A stretch of 64,000 nucleotides of DNA from Anastrepha obliqua. Taxonomy: Eukaryota > Arthropoda > Insecta > Diptera > Tephritidae. Positions 22,741 through 31,828 of the stretch are shown piece by piece; within the stretch, counting starts at the first letter, position 1; each line of letters opens with the position of its first letter. The stretch lies in NCBI RefSeq assembly GCF_027943255.1, contig NC_072892.1, positions 22,219,792 to 22,283,791 on the forward strand, read 5' to 3'. The position numbers and the translations under genes were made by a program. The notes under the pieces were generated by a model. That model did no database searches and had not been told where the DNA came from. It was given only the letters and a program-made list of their open reading frames with translations.

Positions 22741-24080
22741 TATTACTTATACCCTAAAGAAAGAAACTTCCCCTTTAATTACAATTAATGGTCAGAATAT
22801 ACCAGAAAACATATGAAATAAAATATTTTGGAATTCACTTAGATGGAAGACTCACATGGCGGAATCATATTGAAAAGGAAGTGAATAAGCTCAGGCCAAA
22901 AGTAGACCAAACTAAGACTCAGATAACACTTAAAAAGGTATACAGAATAGCCTGTCTGAGCGTTAGCGGAGCAATGCGAACATGCCCCACAGCGGCTTTA
23001 GAAATGATCACTGAACTCATTCCACTATATCTTGTAGCCAAAGAGATGGCAATCAGTGCAGCTCTAAGGCTTCCTAATCTATTCCATCTCAAAGAAGGCA
23101 ATCTTACAGTACATGTAAGGATTCGGGGTTCAATTCTGAACTCTCCGTTCCTGACAGTTTACGACAAGATGGAAAGGAAACTGGAATTCTCCAAGAAATT
23201 CAAAGTGGTCATTATTGACCGTTCAGCATGGAGAAACAATGAAATATTCCTAAAACGAGGTGCACAGGTGTGGTTTACTGATGGGTCCAAAAATGGAAGA
23301 CGGTAGTGCCGGGGCTGGAATTGTCGGACCACATTTAAAAAAAGCAATTGCAGTGAGAAAAATCACTTCCATTTTCCAGACGGAGGTCCACGCCTTAGAG
23401 CTGTGTGCCAGAGAGTGTCTACGGAGATGCACGCGTGGTGCCAATATAAACATTTTCAGGCTGACAGTCAAGCAGCTCTAAAATCGCTGGATAGCTTCTC
23501 ATTCCACTTAAGGTTGGTCTGGGAATGTTTTAAAATCCTCAGCACCCTAGCATCAAGAAACTTTGTCTCCTTGATGTGAGTTGCGGGACATGAGTGGCAC
23601 GAAGGGAATGAAATTGCGGACGCTTTAACGAAAAAGGGGGCAAACACTCGCTTCATAGATCCTGAACCTTTCTGCGGTGTAAATAACAGCTTCAAAAGTG
23701 TCTTTCTACGTGAGCAGGAACAACGAGGCGTAATCGATTACTGGAAAGCCCAATCGGGCATGCGGCAATCGAAAAGACTCATAGATCCAGAACGGACAAA
23801 GGTAGAAGCAATCCTTAACCTAAGCAGAAGAGACATAAAACTTTACACTGTGAGCTTAATTATCACATGAAAAAGATAGGCGTGATAGAAAACGATTCCT
23901 GTAGACTCTCCAAAGAGGCACAAGAAACAGCAAAACACGTTCTATGCGACTGTCCAGCAATAGCACGACGTAGACTAAATTACCTGGGGAATGGGGTTAT
24001 AAATCCAAACCTCCTGGTAGAAATTACATAAAAAATGTCCACAATCAGTACGAATACAACGGAAGATTTAAGGGAAACTG
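22741..24080 (+). pseudogene. LINE reverse transcriptase C-terminus plus RNase H, second family
   Basis: It opens within the thumb region (ITINGQNIPE, YFGIHLDGRLTWRNHIEKE), then IACLSVSGAMRTCPTAALEM and an RNase H domain: WFTDGSK, EVHALELCA, and an altered DSQ motif (frame break at 23460). VAGHEWHEGNEIADALTKKG is preceded by a stop. The zinc-like tail is badly eroded beyond 23850. The order of motifs matches the LINE at 4.0 kb but the sequences differ, so it is a related family. Frameshifts at about 23300 and 23465 and stops show it is dead. Confidence 0.8.
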
Positions 24081-24219
24081 GAAATTAGGCCTTTCCGGCT
24101 CCCAGCTACGAAAAATCGAAGACTGGAAACTAGTCCTTTCTGGCTGCCTCCATTCATTCACTTCCATCGCATTCACATCCGATTTAATCATATACATATG
24201 TGCCTACATGATCAAAAAG

Positions 24220-24720
24220 TTCCGAGAAGGTGATGTTGACTGTTTCTTCGATTACCAAGGCGTAGTGCACTATGAGTAACTTCCATCGGGCCAGACCGTC
24301 AATAAAGAATATTATTTATCCGTTTTGAAGCGTTTGAGAGATGCTGTATGTCGCAAACGGCAGGAAATGTGGGTAAACAGTTCTTGGATTTTGCATGAGG
24401 ATAACGCGCCATCGCAGCGAGCCCAAATTGTGCTGGATTATTTGACCAAACACCAAGCAAATACCATCGTGCAGGCATCGTATTCACCTGATATGGCCCC
24501 GTGCGACTTCTTTTTGTTTCCCAAGTTGAAGTTACCACTCACTTCGTAGAAGGAGATTTCAGTAGATAGCGGATCAAAGAGAATATGACGAAAGAGCTGA
24601 AGTCCGTCGGCCTGTCAGAGGTGCATGGAGGACAGGGTTTAACGTTGGCACATATGTGTTTGCTTTAGACGGGTCATATTTTGAAGGAGATAAAATAAAT
24701 TTGCCTGCAATTTAACTATG
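24220..24720 (+). pseudogene. mariner transposase, C-terminal half
   Basis: The sequence encodes FFDYQGVVHYE, a stop, LPSGQTVNKEYYLSVLKRLR, then SWILHEDNAPSQRAQ (second aspartate) and YSPDMAPCDFFLFPKLK (third aspartate, 34 spacing). After that the frame decays. The N-terminal half is absent. It is the same mariner group as the N-terminal half found at 59.6 kb. Confidence 0.8.
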
Positions 24721-24879
24721 TTTTGTTTTATTTAAACAATCCCGGTCCTTTCTGTTCATAGGACATTTCATTGAACAAATAATTAGTTTCTTGGCACTGG
24801 CAAGAAAACATAATACTATACTCTAGCACATAAGATTGTTAGTTTCTTATACAATAAGGATTCAATAAATTCAATACGA

Positions 24880-25250
24880 TCCAGCGCTAGAGAGAATTCT
24901 TGACGCCTGATTCTTTCAGGTCCTTAGTGAAGTTATGCAGCCAAGCTGCTTTTGGTCTGCCATGGAGTCTTGAGCATAAAGGATTTTAGTCCAGCAGAAG
25001 TTGTTGGGGCTTACCGTCATCCATGCGGATGATGTGAGCTGCCCATCTGATGCCTTGCGACTTGATAAATCTTACAATATTTTCCCCATTGCAGAGACTT
25101 AGCAGCTTTTCACTGTGCCTGATTATGTACTCGCCATCTTTTTCGCGTATTGGGCCAAATACTTTACGCAATATTTCGCGCTCAAATTTTCTTAGGCGTT
25201 TCTCGCCTGCAAGATTCATGCTTCGAATTTCTGCGCCGTGGGTCAACTCG
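24880..25250 (-). pseudogene. LINE reverse transcriptase C-terminal fragment (RTE/CR1-like tail)
   Basis: The minus strand reads EKRLRKFEREILRKVFGPI, IKSQGIRWAAHIIRMDDGKP and, past a stop, GRPKAAWLHNFTKDLKESGV. This LRKFERKILR...RWLGHV.RM...GRP arrangement is the typical extreme C-terminus of RTE/CR1-like LINE polyproteins. The catalytic part is absent. Comparable tails occur at 38.9, 44.0 and 56.5 kb. Confidence 0.7.
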
Positions 25251-25275
25251 AGTTGTTATAAATAGCGAGTTTGTA

Positions 25276-26576
25276 AAGGGTGTTTTTTTTAGAGGTTAGG
25301 TTTTCAAGTTGGCACTACTTTTTTCGTAGATGGTCTTTTTGACAGCTGTCACTTGATTTATGCTCAGTTTGGTTTGCCATTTCATAATGAATAGACTTAC
25401 ACCTGAACAACGTTTGCAAATCGTGCAAATTTATTACGAAAATAATGGTTCGGTTCGCGCGACGCATCGCGCGCTGCGTCCAATATTCGGTCGACATAAT
25501 CGTTAATCAGAGTCACTAATTCGATTAACCATGGGTCGGTTTCGCACCACGTTTGCTCTAGTGGATAATACGCATCCTCAAAGACATCGTACAGTGCGCA
25601 CCGAAGACGCTATTGCTGCTGTGGAGCAGAGTATCGAAGAAGACCCGAATGAGTCCATCCGCCATCGCGCGCAGCGATTGGAGATGTGCCCATCCACTTT
25701 ATGGAAGATTTTGCGGAAGGATCTTGGTTTGCGGGCTTACAAAATCCAACTCGTGCAAGAATTGAAGCCGAACGACCATCAAGCGCGTCGCACGTTCGGT
25801 GAATGGGCCCAAAACGAGATGGCCACCGATCCCGATTTTCATAAGAAAATTTTGTTCAGCGATGAAGCTCACTTTTGGTTGAATGGGTATGTCAATAAGC
25901 AAAATTGTCGCATTTGGAGTGAACATAATCCACAAGCCATTGCTGAGACGCCGTTACATCCTCAAAAAGTCACTGTTTGGTGTGCTCTATGGGCAGAGGG
26001 AATCATTGATCCATATTTCTTTAAAAATGAAGCCGGCCATAATGTTACAGTCAATGGAGAGCGCTATAGAGCCATGATTAATGACTTTTTCGTGCCTGAA
26101 TTGGACGATGTTGATGTGGACGACCTTTGGTTCCAACAAGACGGCGCTACATGCCATACAGCCAACGCAACAATCGATTTATTGAAGGAAACTTTTGGTG
26201 AGCGCATTATCTCGCGCCGTGGACCTGTGGCGTGGCCTCCAAGATCGTGCGATATAACACCGCTGAACTATTTCTTGTGGGGCTATGTGAAGTCGCTTGT
26301 CTACGCAGATAAGCCCGTGACGATTGACGTCTTGGAAGAGAATATTCGGCGCATTATTGCTGACATACGGCCCCAATTGCTGCAAAAAGTGGTCGAAAAT
26401 TGGGCCTCTCGGCTGGAATTTATTCGAGCCAGCCGCGGCGGCCACTTGCCCGAAATCATTTTTAAAACATACTGGCAAACCCTTATCTTTATAATAAAGC
26501 TAAATTCTTGGCCATAACATTAAATTATATACGTTTTATTTCATCTTGAAAACCTAACCTCTAAAAAAACACGCTT
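25276..26576 (+). mobile_element. Nearly intact DD41D (rosa-type) mariner
   Basis: TA flanks both ends (25274-25275 and 26577-26578). The terminal repeats match over about 35 bp: GTGTTTTTTTTAGAGGTTAG and GTTTTCAAG on the left, with the exact inverse block AACCTAACCTCTAAAAAAAC on the right. Length 1.3 kb. Confidence 0.93.
25387..26517 (+). pseudogene. DD41D mariner transposase with one stop and a catalytic D to N change
   Basis: ATG at 25387 opens MNRLTPEQRLQIVQIYYENN, the conserved N-terminal HTH of this group. The only break in about 376 codons is TAA at 25504-25506, between GRHNR and SESLIRL; the frame is otherwise open to TGG CCA TAA at 26515-26517. FSDEAHFWLNGY holds the first aspartate and WFQQDGATCHTA the second. 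The third site, 41 residues on, reads CDITPLN where relatives have CDITPLD, so the catalytic aspartate has become asparagine. The protein downstream of the stop could still be made from ATG 25531 but would lack the first HTH. Confidence 0.92.
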
Positions 26577-27311
26577 TACTTACGTAAGAGAGATCTTGGA
26601 TTGGAAATAATAAAAGTAGTTAAATCCAACCCGGGCTTTCAAAAATTGAAGCAAACTCCATGAGGTAACTGTATTCTAACTTTGAGATTTATGCTGGAAC
26701 CTCCTCCTAGGCCTACCCAATTTTCAGCAACTAACGAAAGATTCTTCTAAATGTTGTGCTCCAGTCCTATTCTGGCTGCCCAAGCACACTTCATCCACTT
26801 TAAATTCGCAGTTCATAGAAAAATTGTTTGTTATTGCCGCTGACTCACGTCTTCAAGATAAATGCAGAACTTCGGATAGTTAGCCCTACCCAAGGCGAAT
26901 CTATTAAAGGTATTAGCAGTAGACCGGCTGATTTTTTTTTCTTTCGCCGTGTAAATTCCAGCTCAAAATGAAATAACTAAAAGTCGTTCCATTCGCACTA
27001 TCGTCCTAGGCTTCTAGCTTCAAATGAATGTCAGCTGTTCAACGCAGGTTCTCCTTTTCTTTTACTGCTTTCGAAGTAATTTTGTTATTGTAGTAGCAAC
27101 ACAAACATCACCCATACATATACGGAGAATGCTGCTGGAGTGAATATAAGAACGGGTCGTTCCGGTAATGAAGAACTGCCTGTCGTGGGAACAACAAGAA
27201 TCAGCTGATTGGCTGACGCAACACAGGATGTGTCGGCGGTTTTTCTTTTTTACGAAAACACTGAAATTGTGTTGGTGATATATGAAAAGATCAGCGCAGG
27301 CAGCGCTCATA
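26577..27311. other. Spacer with repeat scraps
   Basis: About 26893-26965 matches one end of the CAAGGC MITE family (CAAGGCGAATCTATTAAAGG, then CTGATTTT...CTTTCGCCGTGT). About 27082-27200 carries the (TTG)-GTAGCAGCAT repeat family in decayed form (AGAATGCTGCTGGAGTGA, GGGTCGTTCCGGTAATG). Nothing else recognised. Confidence 0.55.
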
Positions 27312-27352
27312 TTAGGGGCACAATAGATCTTTCAGGTCGCAGTGCCAAACCC
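27312..27352 (+). repeat. 3' tail of the 4-kb LINE family
   Basis: GGGGCACAATAGATC...GGTCGCAGTGCCAAA corresponds to the 3' tail of the LINE ending near 5.6 kb (GGTGCACAATAGATC...GGTCGCAGTGCTAAA). It is either an extremely 5'-truncated LINE copy or a separate repeat sharing that tail. Confidence 0.55.
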
Positions 27353-27670
27353 CCTCATAACAATGAAAGTGACGAACTCTAGCAAGAAAGTTAAAAAAAG
27401 AAATCCTAAAATTCGAACAGCTAAATATCGAAAGAAAATACTTAATAAACGCAATGTGAGGCTGAAAGAAGAGCAAACGAAAGCAAATTTGTAGCAGATA
27501 TGAAACAGTATCCAACCCACTTGTTTGCTGCTTTGTTGAGAGCAACTCACAGAAGCGTCCACTTCACATTTCTATCAAACAATAGCGTGAAGTGTAGTAG
27601 GAGACGGATACGAGTTCGGCAAATGCATTGCCCATATAAGCAGGTACATGCAATACATCAAGGGTTTATA

Positions 27671-29079
27671 CAAGGTGGCGCAAAATTAATCCCCCTATCG
27701 GAAGATTTATAATTCTGCAAATGGTGTCGTACGTCAATCATATTTCACACTTGTGAGCCAGACAGCTGCGGCGTACAAACAGACGAGCAATGGAGCGCGA
27801 AATAGCCTAGACGAAACCACGCAACGAGGCTTGCAGTCGAAAGTTACTGCGAGAAAAACCAGTAGCGGTGTTAGTACCTGCTGACAAATAGAAGAGACAA
27901 AATGGACAACACCGTCCAGGTCCAATTTTTAGGGACAGAAGTGAAACTTTCCAGGCAGAAAAAGAAAGAAGGAGGGATCCGAGAGAGAATAAGAGAGAGT
28001 GAGCGAGAGAGAAATAATATATATCTAAATAAATGCACAACATTTGCAGAGAATAAAAATAGACAAAATTAAAAAAAAACGGAGAAAGGTCGACCGTTGT
28101 TAATAAACGGCGGACACAAACCGTGGCAACAACGCGCACTACTCCGAGCATTTTTCACCCGCACAAACGCAGCGATTCCAGGACCGCAGCAATGGCACAA
28201 ATTACCGCAAGACAATACCAATAAATCCGACGCCAGAATGGATAGCACTTTATAGTACGCACAAGCACTAGCCAAGAAACGGAAATGAGCGCCAAAAAGT
28301 AGGCACCAAAACAAAAACGCCAAAAAAATTGCGACCAAAAAACGCCCCAAACAGTAGGCCCCAAGGAAATATAACGCCAAAACGTAGGCACCAAAAATAT
28401 ATTTCCTACAAGTTTGCACCAACAAACAAGCGTCAAAAAATAGGCAGTGTTATTTGTCACTAGAAATTAGCAACCACAAGGAAAAACTCAAGACAAATAA
28501 TATATCTAAGATATATATAAGGTCTCCTTTTCCTCCAAGTTATATCTTTTTTCTCTCTCGAGGAACAAAAATGCCCGAAACGTTGCATGAAATTGTTCTC
28601 CATTCTCGCTCGTTCATCGACGCCTAAAAAAAAAAAATATTTCATTTTGCATGACCTTGAAATTTTACTCTCCATTCTCGCTCGTCCATCGACGCCTTAG
28701 AAGGTTCACTTCAAAAATTAGAAGGTTCACTTCAAAAAAAAAACATTTTTCATATTTTTTTTTCATTCATTATTAAATTTTTTTTTTTCATTTTTGTATG
28801 TAAAAGCAGTTAAATGAAAAGCGCCTAAAAATTTTAAAAATCGTTTTCCATTTTTTTATTGTAAAAAAAAAATCCTGAAAATACTCTAAATTTTCGAGCT
28901 TTAGACCACTGGGACAGCTTAAATGTAGTTGTCAATCCGCATTAGTTGCACTTAATTCCTGAGATAATTCCGTCTGTCTAAGCCATAAGGTGCAAATAGA
29001 AAGATTTCCATCACTCAAAATCAATATAAAAAGTTATTCAATATAAATAAAATTGTATGATTAATTTTGCGCCACCTTG
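27671..29079. mobile_element. GGTGGCGC-family MITE with a 1.2-kb insert
   Basis: TA flanks both ends. The ends are the perfect inverse pair CAAGGTGGCGCAAAATTAAT and ATTAATTTTGCGCCACCTTG. Family sequence runs to about 27805 (GCAATGGAGCGC) and resumes near 29000 (CCATCACTCAAAAT). Between, 27806-28993 is foreign and is bracketed by AAATAG at 27800-27805 and 28994-28999. No transposase is encoded anywhere in it. Confidence 0.8.
27806..28993 (-). other. Unidentified insert with pyrimidine tract and degenerate repeats
   Basis: This 1.19-kb sequence has no recognisable protein on either strand. Read on the minus strand it contains a cluster of TTTTGGCG and TTTTGGTGCCTAC motifs (28268-28412), a CT-rich tract (about 27960-28020), and TTTTCTCGCAG near 27853, resembling a splice acceptor. 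At 28596-28623 and 28669-28696 a 28-bp block (CTCCATTCTCGCTCGT...) is directly repeated, and AGAAGGTTCACTTCAAAAA is repeated in tandem at 28698-28737. The possible 6-bp target duplication and leader-like content suggest a retroelement piece, but no family is assigned. Confidence 0.45.
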
Positions 29080-29081
29080 TA

Positions 29082-30812
29082 TGTATGCACAAGAAATTCC
29101 TAAATCGAATAGCCACACAAAAACTATAGTCATGTGAATGTACTCGAAAAACTTCAAGTACTTGTGCTCTCCTACAGAAATACCCACACACAGAGCACTC
29201 CATTGACTTCGCCACCACTGACTCAGCTGCGTGCGTCTTACTTTTATTTAGCCCGCTTTTTTGTATTCACCTTTGCATTTATTACTTTTACCAAGTATCT
29301 CATTGTGCTATTTATGACATTTTCAATAACCATTTGGCATAAAACATACGTAGTCCACTTCAAATGCAACCCACATTTGAGGTTTCTCTTATATTCAAGA
29401 CTATGTAGGTAGGTGCCTCATGAATGGATATGACGTGACCTAATGCAAGCGCGCGCACACACAAACACACACATGCACAGTTATATCTTTTTTTTAATAG
29501 AATTTGAAAAAAGATGAAGATACTCCATATTTCTTCGTTGGTAAGCATGAGAAACGACTACTGACACACATACATACATACATACATTCATACATGAAAC
29601 TATTAAATTTCAATTACTAACATTTTATTGCAATGAAATAGCGAGCAAGGAAGTTCGAATAGGGAAGCAAAATGTAGCAAGCTGTCGGACTCCAAGCTAT
29701 TGATAAATGAGTATTTAAACAAGCATTTTTTTTTTGCTTTCTTTGGAGAATGAAAATGTAGTATAAGTATTATTCACTTTCGCAATGAAGCTCACACTCC
29801 AAAGTTAATGCTTAAAACGGGTGTTTTTTTGAGCATATCGTATCTTCGATAGAGATATTTGTCTAAGCAGTTCATAGCAATTAAGTTGTTTTGTGCGTCC
29901 GATGGCTGACACTGCCACCTAAAAGATCTTTTGCGCGTTGTCTAACCGAATAAATTCATTTTTTCAAATGCTCGCTAAGTACGAGGAGTGGCAAAAAAGT
30001 AACGGTAATTTTTCAGACCCTATTCTCCACCTAAAATCACGGGAAAATATGTATATACATATATAATTTTATGTATATAAATACCCTCCCAGAGGTTATG
30101 GGTTCGAATTCCACGTAAAGCACGGTCTGCGCACTTTTCCAAATTTACCTACTTTCCCTGTTTCTAAAAAAAAGCTTCATTCCTCAAATCCTTTCCATAC
30201 TTACTCCCGCACAATACTCAACGCATTATTTGCATTGTGGCTGCTAAAAGAAGCAAAAACAAAGAAAAACACACAGTTACACATTGCATCAGTGGCGCCA
30301 GCAAGAGGAAATAGCGCAGACACACCAAATTTAGCGAAGGACTCAACCATCTGTGCGATCCTTCTGGCAGAACAATGTAAAACACAGATGGTGCTCCAAG
30401 CAGTAAGAAGGCGTAATAGCGGCAGGCTAATCACCTACCCTGTCAGAAATCAAATAGATTAACGAGTGTTCTCGAGGCCCTATGCCCCCAAAGAAAAAAA
30501 AAAAAGAGTAATAATCATTTTTCAATAACGCGAATTAAGTTACACTCAAAATTTTATTATCAACCTTAAATTTATCTCCCACTAAATCTCCAGAATGAAC
30601 CCAACCTCCGAAATAAAATCGCTCGAAAATCCCGAATTCAGCTTTTTTATCCCCTATACGACACGATAAGTTTTCGTGAAGGATAAGAAAAAGTCGCAAT
30701 GAATGATATTGAAGTTATAGCAACATTGAATTGCTTTTTCTTATCAAAAACTCTTGGAAAATAAGCGAGCAATAGGGCGGTGCGTTTTTCGTAGTGCTAA
30801 ATAAAACCGTGC
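29082..30812. other. AT-rich spacer with microsatellites
   Basis: There is a CA-rich tract at 29447-29474 and (CATA)n at 29566-29596. A GGGTTCGAATTCC block at 30099-30111 resembles a pol III B box but no A box could be placed. No gene recognised. Confidence 0.4.
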
Positions 30813-30813
30813 A

Positions 30814-30975
30814 ACCGCCGTAGCCGAATGGGTTGGTGCGTGACTAACATTCGGAGTACGTAGGTTCGAATTGCCGTGCGTAAAACACCAAAAAGAGAAT
30901 AAACTCGACCAAACACCCAAAAACGGTGTAAGCGCCAAATATATATGTATGTATATTTATATATATGTATAGCCG
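30814..30975 (+). mobile_element. tRNA-derived SINE, short form (body deleted)
   Basis: The tRNA-like head is complete: A box in TAGCCGAATGGGTTGGTGCG and B box in AGGTTCGAATTGCC. Then, after AAACACCAAAAAGAGAATAA, it jumps directly to the 3' part (CTCGACCAAACACCCAAAAA, CGGTGTAAGCGCC) and a TATATGTA-rich tail. About 190 bp of body present in the 54.7-kb copy are missing. Confidence 0.85.
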
Positions 30976-31199
30976 TTCTCGGCTCGTTCTTGTACAAACC
31001 ACTCCAGGACCCCAACATAGAACTATTCAGTCAATGTGTCCTCGGCAAGAGCGTATTCACGATGAATAATACCACGAGTATCGAAAAAAGCGATAAAGTC
31101 AGAACTTGAACATCCTCGCTTCTGTTGACTGCTCGCCACATTTTTTTATCCACTATTGCCTTTATTTTCAGGTCTCGGTGTCACTACTCGACTCGTCCG

Positions 31200-31560
31200 T
31201 TCATACAGTACTGATATCTGCAAAACAACCAAATGCTTTCTGAAAATTCGTATCACAGCGGTAACAAAATTCCTGCCCAGACAGAGGACGAGTGACCTAA
31301 GAGCTCTGATAGGACTAATTACGGAACAGAATCCATGGGGACGGCATTTAGTCACCACAGACATCGTCGACGATACACTGTGTACATACTTTTTGTAAGA
31401 TGAGGATAGTACAAAAGATTTGCTATGCCGTTATCCGAATTAGATGGCACATTTTTGAGTCGGATATACTGAAAATGGACGATCTACATTCTGTTTTCAC
31501 CGAAAAACTGCTAAGATTCTTAAAAAAATCTGGAAGTTTGCTGAGACGTAATAAATCTCC
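31200..31560 (+). pseudogene. LINE C-terminal fragment
   Basis: The translated fragment reads LRALIGLITEQNPWGRHLVT, then IVDDTLCTYFL, a stop, DEDSTKDLLCRYPN, a stop, and after a frame change MDDLHSVFTEKLLRFLKKSG. This is the post-RNase-H Cys/His tail of an R1/LOA-type LINE. Multiple stops; no other part of the element is present. Confidence 0.65.
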
Positions 31561-31828
31561 AGCTTACCTGTTTCTCACTATCCATGAAATCCTCTCTCGT
31601 ATGGCTTGAGAACTCGAAAAATTCCCGACCATCCTCTATTGCATTCCATTCCAAAGACTTAAAACCGAGCAAAGTTTACAAAACTTGTATACAAATTTAT
31701 TTCTATCTCCTCTTTTGTCATATGTCGATTCGATGTGCTTCGGATCTTTACCGACGATTCGGCAGCAGAGTTCTGCAAAATCATTTCATATGCATTCACA
31801 CACTCGGCCAATCAGTCGTTATTCTCAT

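Noticed and set aside
27807..28425. Membrane-protein-like open frames on the minus strand
   Set aside because: Hydrophobic appearance comes from T-rich repeats (TTTTGGCG words); overlapping frames look alike and no start context supports them.
30095..30115. B-box-like GGGTTCGAATTCC suggesting a tRNA or second SINE type
   Set aside because: No A box at the right distance and no cloverleaf could be drawn.
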